The notes beneath the pieces are model-generated. The model did no database searches. It was not told the origin of the DNA and saw nothing but the letters and a program-made list of their open reading frames with translations. From positions 372,001 to 436,000 of the forward strand of contig NZ_BDCU01000018.1 of the NCBI RefSeq assembly GCF_001618425.1: a stretch of 64,000 nt of DNA. The letters are read 5' to 3'. The position numbers and the translations under genes are program-made. Source of the stretch: Nocardia fusca NBRC 14340 (GTDB lineage Bacteria; Actinomycetota; Actinomycetes; Mycobacteriales; Mycobacteriaceae). Shown piece by piece: positions 1 through 7,735 of this stretch (the stretch's first letter is position 1; each line of letters opens with the position of its first letter).

Positions 1-1
1 G

Positions 2-421
2 GTGTCGCTGCACGGCCGCCGGCTGTACGAGCTGATGGCCGAGTACTGGCCGCACGTGCCCGAGGACGCGCCGCGCATCGAGCGTGAGTTCGCCGCGCTC
101 TGGACGGAGAAGCCGAAGGTTGTCTTCTCCCGGACGCTTACCGAGGTGCACTGGAACAGCACTCTGGTCGGCGAGAACGCGGTCGAGGAAGTTCGCAGAC
201 TGAAGGCCGGCGGTGACGGCGTCATGGAGGTCGGTGGCGCGAGCCTCGCGGCCTCGCTGATGCCGCACGGGCTCATCGACGAGTACCAGCTGTTCCTGTT
301 GCCGGTGGTGCTCGGTGGCGGCACACCTATGTTCCCCTCGCTGGCCGAGCGCCTCCAGCTCCGATTGGCCGAGACGAGGCACTTCGACACGGTGGTGATG
401 CTCCGCTACCTCGCCGAGTGA
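2..421 (+). CDS. RibD C-terminal/DHFR-fold family reductase, 5' truncated by the window edge
   Basis: The visible 139 residues are the C-terminal two thirds of a dihydrofolate-reductase-fold protein of the RibD C-terminal family, a group of small cytosolic NADPH-dependent reductases often annotated only as dihydrofolate reductase family protein. Seen: a GRRLYELM segment, a VFSRTL strand, a VGGASLAASLMPHGLIDEY block (the nucleotide-binding glycine pair and following helix of this family) and a LPVVLGGGTPMF block near the end. A GTG at position 2 opens the frame, but the family normally has about 40 more N-terminal residues, so the true start is probably outside the window. It converges on the RNHCP genes across a hairpin at 531-590. 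The physiological substrate cannot be read from sequence. Confidence 0.8.
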   Translation: MSLHGRRLYELMAEYWPHVPEDAPRIEREFAALWTEKPKVVFSRTLTEVHWNSTLVGENAVEEVRRLKAGGDGVMEVGGASLAASLMPHGLIDEYQLFLLPVVLGGGTPMFPSLAERLQLRLAETRHFDTVVMLRYLAE

Positions 422-530
422 GCTCCGTTCAACCGCTGCGGCCCCGTCGGGCGACCGTCACCCCAGCGGTGCGACCGGCGACGGCGAGCTCGGTGAATGC
501 CCCGGCGAAACGGGGTTACGGTGACGCGCA

Positions 531-590
531 AAGACCTCCGCGGACCGATATGGGTGTGATCTCCCAACCCGTATCGTCCCCGGAGGTCTT
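531..590. terminator. Bidirectional hairpin between convergent genes
   Basis: AAGACCTCCG at 531-540 pairs perfectly with CGGAGGTCTT at 581-590. Inside, CGATATGGGT pairs imperfectly with ACCCGTATCG, giving one long interrupted stem. It lies between the reductase stop at 421 and the RNHCP stop at 599, so it can end transcription from both sides. There is no clear U-tract, which is common in high-GC actinobacteria. Confidence 0.6.
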
Positions 591-598
591 CGCTCACA

Positions 599-1021
599 TC
601 ATCCGGCCGCAGTATCCTGGGCAGCTACCCGGCGTACTCGATCGAGGTACGAGATCGGACGCACAGCGATGCGGACGAGCGCGAGAGGGTTGTCGTCGCC
701 TGCCGAGCGGTTGGCACCCATCGCGCCACACGCGGAGCACCGATGGATGATCACCCACTCACCGGTGCCGCGCACCGAGATGGATATGGCATCCATGCGT
801 CCTCCACACGCCGCCGCGCGGTCGCCCGGGATCTTCCGGTCGACGTGCCTGCTGGCCAGGCACGTCGGGCAGTGATTCCGGTGCGCCGTTCCCGGTGCCT
901 GCATCGATACCTCCGAACGGCAGCCGAGACAACGGAACGATGTCCCGCGTCGCGCGGGCCCGTCCCGGTGGACCGGCTTGGCCCGCTGCGGATGACCACG
1001 GCCGGCGTTTCTGCGTGACAT
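599..1021 (-). CDS. RNHCP domain protein (downstream copy)
   Basis: A 140-residue protein with a full RNHCP domain: FRCLGC, then RNHCPTCLASRHVD, GDRAAACGGRMD, and HRCSACG with a following DDN. The regularly spaced CxxC, CPxC and CxxC pairs indicate a metal-binding fold; the biochemical role of the family is unknown. The ATG at 1021 is preferred because GAGTGAGG lies 8 nt upstream; a GTG at 1030 overlaps the upstream stop (GTGA) and is an alternative. Stop and start of the pair overlap or nearly touch, so the two genes should be co-translated. The N-terminal 25 residues are Arg-rich and look unstructured. The call is a family assignment only. Confidence 0.8.
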   Translation of the reverse strand: MSRRNAGRGHPQRAKPVHRDGPARRGTSFRCLGCRSEVSMQAPGTAHRNHCPTCLASRHVDRKIPGDRAAACGGRMDAISISVRGTGEWVIIHRCSACGAMGANRSAGDDNPLALVRIAVRPISYLDRVRRVAAQDTAAG

Positions 1022-1026
1022 CGCGC

Positions 1027-1371
1027 TCACCTCACTCGGAGTTGTGCGAGATGTTCGAGCGGGAAAGGCGGTTGCGCCAACGGTTTCACCGCGATACGGA
1101 TCAACAGGAGTTGGTTGTCGTCCGCGGCCACCGGGGCTGCTTCGAGGTGATCGCAGCCGGTGCAGCGTTGGATCAGCATCCAGTCGCCGTCCCGCAGTAT
1201 GGCCACCGCGATCGGATGCGTGCGCGCACGGCACCGGCCGTGTGTGCCGGCCAGGCAGTTGGGACAGTGTGAGCGCGGCTGGGCATCCGGTCCGGCCGCG
1301 GACACCACGAGTCCGCAACGGATGCAGGTGAAGGTGGATAGATGTGGATTCGGCGTGCCACTGTGGGACAC
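1027..1371 (-). CDS. RNHCP domain protein (upstream copy)
   Basis: A 114-residue paralogue of the next gene in the operon. It has FTCIRCG, RSHCPNCLAGTHG, and QRCTGCDH followed by ADDNQLLLIRIAVK, so the metal-ligand cysteines are kept although the signature reads RSHCP instead of RNHCP and the central GDR/CGG section is altered. GTG start at 1371 with GAGGAG 8 nt upstream. Its stop overlaps the start region of the downstream copy. Two divergent RNHCP genes in one operon suggest a duplicated pair that may act as a heteromeric zinc protein; that is inference. Confidence 0.7.
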   Translation of the reverse strand: MSHSGTPNPHLSTFTCIRCGLVVSAAGPDAQPRSHCPNCLAGTHGRCRARTHPIAVAILRDGDWMLIQRCTGCDHLEAAPVAADDNQLLLIRIAVKPLAQPPFPLEHLAQLRVR

Positions 1372-2037
1372 GGGAGTTCTCCTCTGTGAGATCGATGGGT
1401 CGGCATACTGCCGAGCCCGATCGACCCCGCGGAAGACTCACACCGGACAGGAAATCCGATGTCGGTTACGGATCACCGATCCGAGCGGTTCGCGGGATCG
1501 CGCGGGAGCTCGGCGGCCGTCCGGGGCGCATTTGACATGGTCCACCACCTTCGAGTTCGGAGTTGCCGGCACCGGGCCGGATCTGCGTCACGATAGGCAG
1601 CGCCGGCGACGACGCGCAATCGAATTACTCCCCTCCGGACGCCGGCATGCCGCCACACACGGCTGAACTCTCCCGGACGGTGCGACGCGGGCACGCTTCG
1701 GTGCGGCAGTTTTGCCTCGGTGGGGGCCTCAGCGGCCGAGGAGGCAGAACGCGTGCCTCCGCCGGCCGATTCACGGTCGAATCGAAGTTCGCATGAGCAC
1801 TCACACCGACCCTCGTCATCGATTCCGAGGGTCCGACCTCCAGGGTGAGTTCGCCCGGACTCGGGCGCGGGGCCGGTCACCAGGGTCGTGATTCCGGGAG
1901 GAGTACCGGCGTAGTCCGTGACCGACGCGGCCAGGCGTGGAAGTTTCGATATCGACGCGGCTCACCTGCCCTTGACCGACCGGGGTCGAGCAAGCGGATC
2001 GACCGTATGCCGCGTTCACTGGAATTCACAAACAATA

Positions 2038-2053
2038 CCGACCGTTTGGTCGG
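2038..2053. promoter_or_regulatory. TetR-type operator-like palindrome, no adjacent tetR
   Basis: CCGACC (2038-2043), GTTT, GGTCGG (2048-2053): a perfect 6-bp inverted repeat in an AT-rich context, followed by CTAATATT. The pattern resembles many actinobacterial TetR-family operators. No TetR gene is nearby, so the cognate regulator would be elsewhere or lost. Confidence 0.35.
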
Positions 2054-2186
2054 CTAATATTTCTAGCGAATTTACAGCCAGGTGAGATGCCTTGTCATGG
2101 CGGAGTACGGCCTGGTCAGCTGATTATCCATGGAATGCCAGGTCATCGGCCTAGACCAATTGTTGTGATTGTTCCCTATGAGCGCG

Positions 2187-2216
2187 TAGACCGATTGTGA
2201 GACAATACTTTTCGTG
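2187..2216 (+). promoter_or_regulatory. Conserved promoter/operator upstream of acyl-CoA oxidase 1
   Basis: TAGACC, then ATTGTGAGACAAT (2194-2206, arms ATTGT/ACAAT), then TTTTCGTG. Nearly the same block occurs at 7264-7293 in front of the second oxidase gene. Both lie about 460 nt before the start codons. The conserved palindrome suggests one regulator controls both genes. Confidence 0.5.
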
Positions 2217-2667
2217 CCTCGGTCGATCAATAGCAACTGCGTGGCAACGATAATGCCACAATTCGAAGCGACCGCAACATCGGCTCGGCGACACGCCCAG
2301 ACCACGAGCTGGCCGGCCCGAACCGACTTCCCACCCCACCAGCCACCCCGGATGGTCCGGTTGCGGCCGTCGGACTCCCTTCTCCCTCACCGCGATTCGC
2401 CAGGCGACCGGATTTCGCGCGCGCTCATAGCGGGCTGCGGTGCGCGGCCGCCTCGGCTGGTCCGCGGCACGAAGCTCCACGGTGAAGGCGGGTTTGAGTT
2501 GATCTCTTGACAAGTGATCCGTCCGTCTCCTCGGCTCCGGTCCCGGCGGCGTCCGCGTGACAGTGCGGTGGCCGCCCGGTTCGTTTGCGTCGAGGTTCGG
2601 AGGCGATGGCCCAGTATGCCCAGCGGCGACGAGTGACTGTTGGGACGGAATCTAGTAGGAGGCGGTT

Positions 2668-4452
2668 ATGGCTACCGACGCGTACGTGGAGCAGGCTTCG
2701 CTGGCCGAGGTCATTCGGCACGGCAGTCCGGAGTTCCATCAGCAGCTGCAGAAGATCCTGAGCAACCCGGACTACGCGGTCACGGAGCAGCAGAGCCAGG
2801 AGCAGCGGCGTCTCAACGCCTACGATCAGTTGGGCGACCTCGTCCGGCAGATCGGCGCCCGTGCTGTCGCGACCGACCTCCCCAAGCTGTTCGCGGTGTT
2901 CGATCAATGCGCGGTGCTGGCGACGGACCTGATTCCATTGATCTCCGGCCATTACAACCTGGCCACGGGGAGCTTGGCCACGCTCACCGACTCCGATTCG
3001 GCCGCACCGTATCTGCTGGATCTCGACGATGCCACCGCTGTCGGCGTCATTCTGCTGACCGAGTACGAGTGCGGCTCCAATATCCAGTTCATGCGGACCA
3101 CCGCGACCTGGGACGGCGACGGGTTCGTGCTCAATACCCCGGATCCGAAAGCCCGCAAATTCATGCCCAGCGTCGGGATTCCGGTGTCCCGGGTCTGCGT
3201 CGTCGGTGCCCGGCTCGTCGACTCGGCGGGTGTCGATCAGGGCGTCCACCTGTTCACCGCACGTCTGCGTGATGCCGACGGCGCCCCGGCTGCCGGTGTG
3301 ACGATCACCCAGCTCGGTCATCAGCCGCTGGTGATCATGGATAACTCGGTGATCAGCTTCGACAACCTGCGGCTCGACCGCGATGCCTGGTTGAGCAACG
3401 ACCTCGCCACCATCGACGACGACGGCGTACTGACCTGGCGCGACGAGGCGAGCCGCAAGCGCGCGTTCGCTTCGGCGAGTAGTCAGCTGACCGTTGGACG
3501 TCTGGCGCTGTCCTCGTGCTTGAACGCCGAGGCCCGGGCCTCGCTCTACATAGCCCTGAACTATGCGAGCAGGCGAGTCGTTCCGATGACACCCACCGAC
3601 AAGCCGACCATGCTCGACATCCCCCACGTGCGTGACACGCTGCTCACCGACCTGGCCGGCACCGTCGCCCGCACCCTCTACGGCAACGCGGTGAAGACCT
3701 CGCTCGTGGGTGCGGATCTCACCGCTCGCGAGCCTGTGGTGGCGGTGATGCTGGCCAAGGACTTCATCCAGCGGCACGCATTGCAGACGGTCACCGACTG
3801 CCGCGTGAAAATGGCTGCCCAGGGGATGTTCAGCGCCAATCGGGTCGCCGGCTACCTCGGTGTCTGTCACGCCGCGATGACCGGTGAGGGCGATGTCTCC
3901 GTCATGGGGTCGGTCGCAGGTCGGGTACTGGCCAAACAGCTGGCGGGCACACCGCCGCCCGAGCCCGTCCCCCACGATCCTGCCGATCCGGCGGACCGGG
4001 CCCGCCTGCTCAGTGCCCGGACACTGACGATCGCACAGGAAGCACAGCCACACCTGGGTATCCCCACACTGGAAGCCCGGCTCGAGGTGATTCCGGACGC
4101 TCTTGAACTCGCTGAGGCATACTCCGCCGAACAAGCCCTGCTGGCACTGGAGGAACATGCCGGGCATCCCGAGATAGCGGCGGTCCGGGACGTTTTCGCC
4201 CTGGACCAGATCCACCGGCACGCGTCGTGGTACCTCACCCACGGCCTACTCGATCTGGATGCGGTGAAGGCGGTGAAGCAGCAGCTTCGCGGCGGACTGC
4301 TCTACGAGGCCATCGACGAACTCGCCGGTCATCTGCCTGCTCTGCTGGCTGCTTTCGAGTTCGACGATGAGGTTCTCGGTGCACCAGTGCTGGCCGATGA
4401 TCTGGCCGCGGCGTGGGAGGTCCGCTGCCGTGATGATCGGCTCCGGCGCTGA
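2668..4452 (+). CDS. Acyl-CoA oxidase-like flavoprotein (paralogue 1)
   Basis: A 594-residue member of the acyl-CoA dehydrogenase/oxidase superfamily, expected to oxidise an acyl-CoA to the 2,3-enoyl-CoA using FAD. The flavin/substrate region TEYECGSNIQFMRTTATW lies near residue 135, a MDNSVISFDNLRL strand pair near 225, and GEGDVSV near 405 puts a Glu at residue 407 where acyl-CoA oxidases have their catalytic base. The long helical C-terminus (about 450-594) is oxidase-like rather than that of a 380-residue dehydrogenase. AGTAGGAGGCGG directly precedes the ATG. The second oxidase gene at 7736 is a clear paralogue with the same leader design. The substrate is unknown; a role in supplying a fatty acid to the NRPS is possible but unsupported. 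Confidence 0.8.
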   Translation: MATDAYVEQASLAEVIRHGSPEFHQQLQKILSNPDYAVTEQQSQEQRRLNAYDQLGDLVRQIGARAVATDLPKLFAVFDQCAVLATDLIPLISGHYNLATGSLATLTDSDSAAPYLLDLDDATAVGVILLTEYECGSNIQFMRTTATWDGDGFVLNTPDPKARKFMPSVGIPVSRVCVVGARLVDSAGVDQGVHLFTARLRDADGAPAAGVTITQLGHQPLVIMDNSVISFDNLRLDRDAWLSNDLATIDDDGVLTWRDEASRKRAFASASSQLTVGRLALSSCLNAEARASLYIALNYASRRVVPMTPTDKPTMLDIPHVRDTLLTDLAGTVARTLYGNAVKTSLVGADLTAREPVVAVMLAKDFIQRHALQTVTDCRVKMAAQGMFSANRVAGYLGVCHAAMTGEGDVSVMGSVAGRVLAKQLAGTPPPEPVPHDPADPADRARLLSARTLTIAQEAQPHLGIPTLEARLEVIPDALELAEAYSAEQALLALEEHAGHPEIAAVRDVFALDQIHRHASWYLTHGLLDLDAVKAVKQQLRGGLLYEAIDELAGHLPALLAAFEFDDEVLGAPVLADDLAAAWEVRCRDDRLRR

Positions 4453-4545
4453 TCCTGGCAGGACAGACCTGTCAAGGGGCTGCCGCTCGGCGGGATCATG
4501 GCGATCGCACCTACCGGGGGTGTGGCCTGCGCTACCCGATTGACG

Positions 4546-4591
4546 CCCCAGCGTTCGCCGACGCGGGGGTATTCGTCGGCGAACGCTGGGG
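4546..4591 (+). terminator. Perfect 18-bp hairpin after acyl-CoA oxidase 1
   Basis: Arms 4546-4563 and 4574-4591 (CCCCAGCGTTCGCCGACG and its exact complement) around a 10-nt loop, about 95 nt beyond the stop codon. No U-tract, but the stem is very stable. Confidence 0.7.
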
Positions 4592-5083
4592 GCCCGGCTG
4601 CGCGGGTTCCTTATCTGCACTCCTGTGTAGAGGCTGCCGGGGAGGCGGGTGGCCGTGGGATCGGACCGTTCTTGGTCGAGCGGGTCCGGGCCGTGGATTC
4701 GTTGTCGCTGTCTGTGCGGGCGCCCGCGTAATGCCCGCCGATGGGAGATTCGAGGTGCGGAGGGCCGGCGCATTCGTGGCCGCCGGTGCGCCCTTCGTCG
4801 ACCTCTTCGCACGCCAGCGCCCTGAGGAGGCCGCCCCTGGAGCTGGTCCATCCGGCGAGACAGTGGCTCGATGGCCAGTTCTTGGATTGGAGTACGACCG
4901 CAGCTCTGGGTCGGAAGGCTCGAGGATCAATTTCTGCGAGAGCACCCGCGGGGGTGAGATTATCCAGCTGGAGAGCCGCTCTCGGGATGCCCGACGGCGG
5001 GCGCCGGCTCGATCGGCCGCTGGTCGCGGTCTATCGGAGTTTACGAAAGATCGGACACACCACTCCAGTGCAGAGGCCGTGAA

Positions 5084-5453
5084 CATGCCAGATCCCGAAA
5101 TCAGCGCATTGCATCGACTTGCGGCTTCGCCCGACTTGGCATCTCAGGGCTCGGCAGCAGGGACCGCCATGATCACCGAAGCAGAAGCCGAAATATCCGC
5201 GGCGCGTTGGTACCTGAGCCAGCGGAAAGGATCTGTAGACGCACCTCCACAGGCGTCGGCCACCGAGCCAGCGACCGCCCACCCGGGCTGGCACGAGGTC
5301 TTCGGGCGCACGGACCCTGATTCATTCGAGAGGTGGTGCGCATCGTCGCTCAGAATGAGCCCGGTGGGCCCGCCGCCGGGATCAACCGACGTGGTGTGCA
5401 CCTCCGGGTGGTTCCGGTTCCGGATGTTGCCGGTCACGGGGAGTACCGAGTAA
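5084..5453 (+). CDS. Doubtful small hypothetical ORF
   Basis: A 122-residue frame starting at an ATG with AGAGG 8 nt upstream. It begins MPDPEISALHRLAASPDLAS and has a plausible helical N-terminal half, then drifts into low-quality sequence. Its 3' end overlaps the convergent PucR gene by about 70 nt. No family is recognised. The rest of 4453-5381 holds only the hairpin at 4546-4591. It could equally be non-coding. Confidence 0.2.
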
Positions 5454-6545
5454 CCGGGTGTGCAGCGCCAGGTAGAGCAGCGCGGTATCGACGGGAGACG
5501 CGAAGGATTTGCCGGTGAGTCGCTCTATCCGCTTGAGACGGTGCAGGACCGTATTGCGATGCAGGTGCAGGTGCTGTCCGACTGCGGTGGTGGAGCCGCC
5601 GAATTCGTACCAGGCCAGCGCGGTGTCCACGAGCAGCCCGGCGACCGCGGGATCAAGTCCATCGAATGCGGCGAGCAGGTCGGCGAAGACGTCTGCGGCC
5701 AGATCGGGGTTCGCGGCGATCAGCGCACGTTCCGGTGCCGAAGCGTAGGTGTGGATCCCCGTCTCGGCCGGGTTCGCGCAGCGGAGCGCGAATCGTGCCT
5801 GGTCCAGTGCGGCGGGCGCGTCGGCGAGATCGGTGAAGGGCCGGCTCGCACCGGCCCGTGCCCGCACTGTCCGCAGCGCGCGATCGAGCGTGGCCGGTGC
5901 GGCGGCGACCACCAGGGTGACCGAATCGCCGTCGAGCACGGTCGACGCGGTGGTGACACCGGTCGCGTCGAGGCGAATATCGCCTACCAGAACCACCGAG
6001 GTGGCTCGGGTGGGCAGATGCATCCGGCGGCCGAGTTCAGTGCGCTGCCCGGGTGGCAGCCCGGGGTCGAGCAGCGCGCGCAACATGCCCTGGCTCGGTT
6101 GTGCGGTCCCGCCGGCGGCCACTCGCCGGTAGGCTTCGGAGGCCGCGACCGAGTAGGTGTCGACGGTCGCCCATATCAGCGTGGACAGCCGGGGAAGTGC
6201 CGCCCGGTCGTCGTCCCCCGCGGAGTCGACGATGATCTCCCAGAACATCAATCCCGCGACGCGGAAGGCGTGCAGCAGGCTTTCCAGCGGAATACCGCGT
6301 TCGGCCTTGAGCCGCCCGGCTCGGCGAGCGGGCTCCAGCGGGTACGGGAGCTCGGCGAGGGCGTCCAGCCACGCCGCGCAACAGTCGGCGACCAGCGCGA
6401 GCAATTCGTCGTGGCCGAGCGCGGCGGTGCCGTAGTCGATATCTTCGTGCTCGATCCGTGCGGTCACCAGCTCGGTGATCGCCGTCGAATCAGCGTGGAG
6501 ATCCCGCAGGAGGCGCGACTTCTCGAACTGTGTGTCCTGGCTCAC
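5382..6545 (-). CDS. PucR/CdaR-type transcriptional regulator
   Basis: A 387-residue protein ending in the PucR-family C-terminal helix-turn-helix: LVDTALAWYEFGGSTTAVG followed by HLHLHRNTVLHRLKRIERLTG, residues about 315-365. Residues 1-165 form the helical N-terminal sensor-like region of actinobacterial PucR proteins; the middle (about 180-290) fits the degenerate GGDEF-like domain of this family. Such proteins usually act as one-component regulators of catabolic or secondary-metabolite genes. GTG start at 6545 without a strong ribosome site. It is divergent from the NTF2-like gene and sits between the two acyl-CoA oxidase genes, so it is a candidate reader of their shared operator; that link is inference. 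Confidence 0.8.
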   Translation of the reverse strand: MSQDTQFEKSRLLRDLHADSTAITELVTARIEHEDIDYGTAALGHDELLALVADCCAAWLDALAELPYPLEPARRAGRLKAERGIPLESLLHAFRVAGLMFWEIIVDSAGDDDRAALPRLSTLIWATVDTYSVAASEAYRRVAAGGTAQPSQGMLRALLDPGLPPGQRTELGRRMHLPTRATSVVLVGDIRLDATGVTTASTVLDGDSVTLVVAAAPATLDRALRTVRARAGASRPFTDLADAPAALDQARFALRCANPAETGIHTYASAPERALIAANPDLAADVFADLLAAFDGLDPAVAGLLVDTALAWYEFGGSTTAVGQHLHLHRNTVLHRLKRIERLTGKSFASPVDTALLYLALHTRLLGTPRDRQHPEPEPPGGAHHVG

Positions 6546-6693
6546 TATTGCTCAAGGTAGCGCGGGCTGTGCGTAGGCACAACGGAGTCGGTCGAAGTGG
6601 GGGCCCGCGCCCATGGCTGCCCCGGACTGGATCCCTCGATACTGAGCGTTCGATGCCGCCGTCACCGCGGCCATGAATCGATCGGAGACCGTC

Positions 6694-7071
6694 GTGAGCA
6701 CCGTAATTCGTGAACTGTTCGAGCGTTATCACGCATGCTGGGTCGACCGCGATCCCGACCGGATCGTCGAACTCCACACCGCCGATTCCGTATTCCACCT
6801 GCATTCGGGCCAGGAACCCGCACGCGGCCGGGCCGCGATTCGCGAGGCCGCGGCGGGAACTTTCGCCCTTGTCCCGGATCTGACCTTCCACTTGGTATCG
6901 CTGCGGGTCGGTGCGGACTTCTGGGTGGTGCAGTGGCAGCTGACCGGTACCTCGGCCACCGGCCGGGACATCTGTGTCGATCTCGCGGATTACGTTCTGG
7001 TCGAAGACGGCGCGGTCAAGGAGAAACATTCTTACGTCGACGGTGTCGCCATGCAGGCGGCGCTGGTCTGA
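6694..7071 (+). CDS. NTF2/SnoaL-like fold protein
   Basis: A small cone-fold protein of the nuclear transport factor 2/SnoaL superfamily. ELFERYHACWVDRDPDRIVELHTADSVFHL is the typical first helix and strand, and the WVVQWQLTGTSATGRDI strand pair and DYVLVEDGAVKEKHSYVD end complete the fold. Members are isomerases, hydrolases, cyclases or non-catalytic binders, so no reaction is assigned. The GTG at 6694 (125 residues) is chosen because GGAG lies 7 nt upstream; the ATG at 6673 has no ribosome site. It lies divergent to the PucR gene and upstream of the second acyl-CoA oxidase, separated from it by a 660-nt region without a gene. Confidence 0.7.
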   Translation: MSTVIRELFERYHACWVDRDPDRIVELHTADSVFHLHSGQEPARGRAAIREAAAGTFALVPDLTFHLVSLRVGADFWVVQWQLTGTSATGRDICVDLADYVLVEDGAVKEKHSYVDGVAMQAALV

Positions 7072-7263
7072 TGGGGACCTGGTTGCACGGCCCACCGCCC
7101 CACCGTGACCAAGCCATAGGCCACTGCGATCCAGGCGTGGCGAACTTACAGAAAGTGCGTTCTGCCGTGTGGTTCCCTTGCTGGCCGGATTCGCTGGGCA
7201 GCCAGGGAAATACTGCTCACAGGCTAGACCGTTGGGGCGTTGCCCAGTCCAGGAAGCCTGGTG

Positions 7264-7293
7264 TGGACCATTTGTGGCACAATAGGTTTCGTG
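7264..7293 (+). promoter_or_regulatory. Conserved promoter/operator upstream of acyl-CoA oxidase 2
   Basis: TGGACC, then TTGTGGCACAA (7272-7282, an 11-bp palindrome with arms TTGTG/CACAA), then ATAGGTTTCGTG. It matches the block at 2187-2216 in order, spacing and distance to the gene. A CTAGACC motif occurs 30-40 nt upstream in both. The remaining 7294-7735 is leader DNA with no gene. Confidence 0.5.
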
Positions 7294-7735
7294 TATCAGT
7301 CTGCCAGCGGCAACTGGGCGGCAACGGGGTTGTCGCCGGATGACGCACCGGCGCAGGAGCCCTACGGGCCCGCGCCGATGGCCTCGATGACCGGTTTTGA
7401 TCAGAGGGAGCATTCGACGCGTGTGCGGTTTCCAGGCATGGTGTGCGCTCTGAAGGATTCCGGGGAACAGGGCCCCTGGAGTGCACATGGGGTTGGTCGA
7501 GTGTCGACCCGCGCCGGCCGGGCCGCCGAACGAAGCCTCATGTGAAGGTGCGTGATGCATTGACTTCTTGAAGGTGGTCGTTCGGCGTCTACGCACTGTG
7601 GTTCCAGCTCGCTTCTACCGCGTGAAATGTTCGCGGTCGTGGCCATGCCGGGGTGCGTTCGGGCCGGCGGCGACCTCCGTTATGCCCGGCGGCCGATGGT
7701 CAGCTGCCGGGGTGTGGAAATAGATAGGAGGCGTT

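Larger units (their letters stand above)
1372..2667. other. Gene-free stretch upstream of the first acyl-CoA oxidase
   Basis: Nearly 1.3 kb with no convincing gene on either strand; the open frames present have no recognisable domain. It contains a TetR-type palindrome at 2038-2053, a promoter/operator at 2187-2216, and a 450-nt leader that parallels the leader of the second oxidase gene. The section around 2030-2280 is AT-richer than its neighbours, consistent with regulatory DNA. Confidence 0.5.

Noticed and set aside
1473..1880. A 135-codon minus-strand frame upstream of the RNHCP genes
   Set aside because: No ribosome site, no domain, unusual Arg/Ala composition; treated as non-coding.
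2425..4242. A 605-codon open frame antisense to acyl-CoA oxidase 1 (and similar long antisense frames opposite the second oxidase, katG and the NRPS)
   Set aside because: Codon-position GC bias of high-GC genes keeps the opposite strand open; translations are Arg/Gly/His/Asp-rich without any domain.
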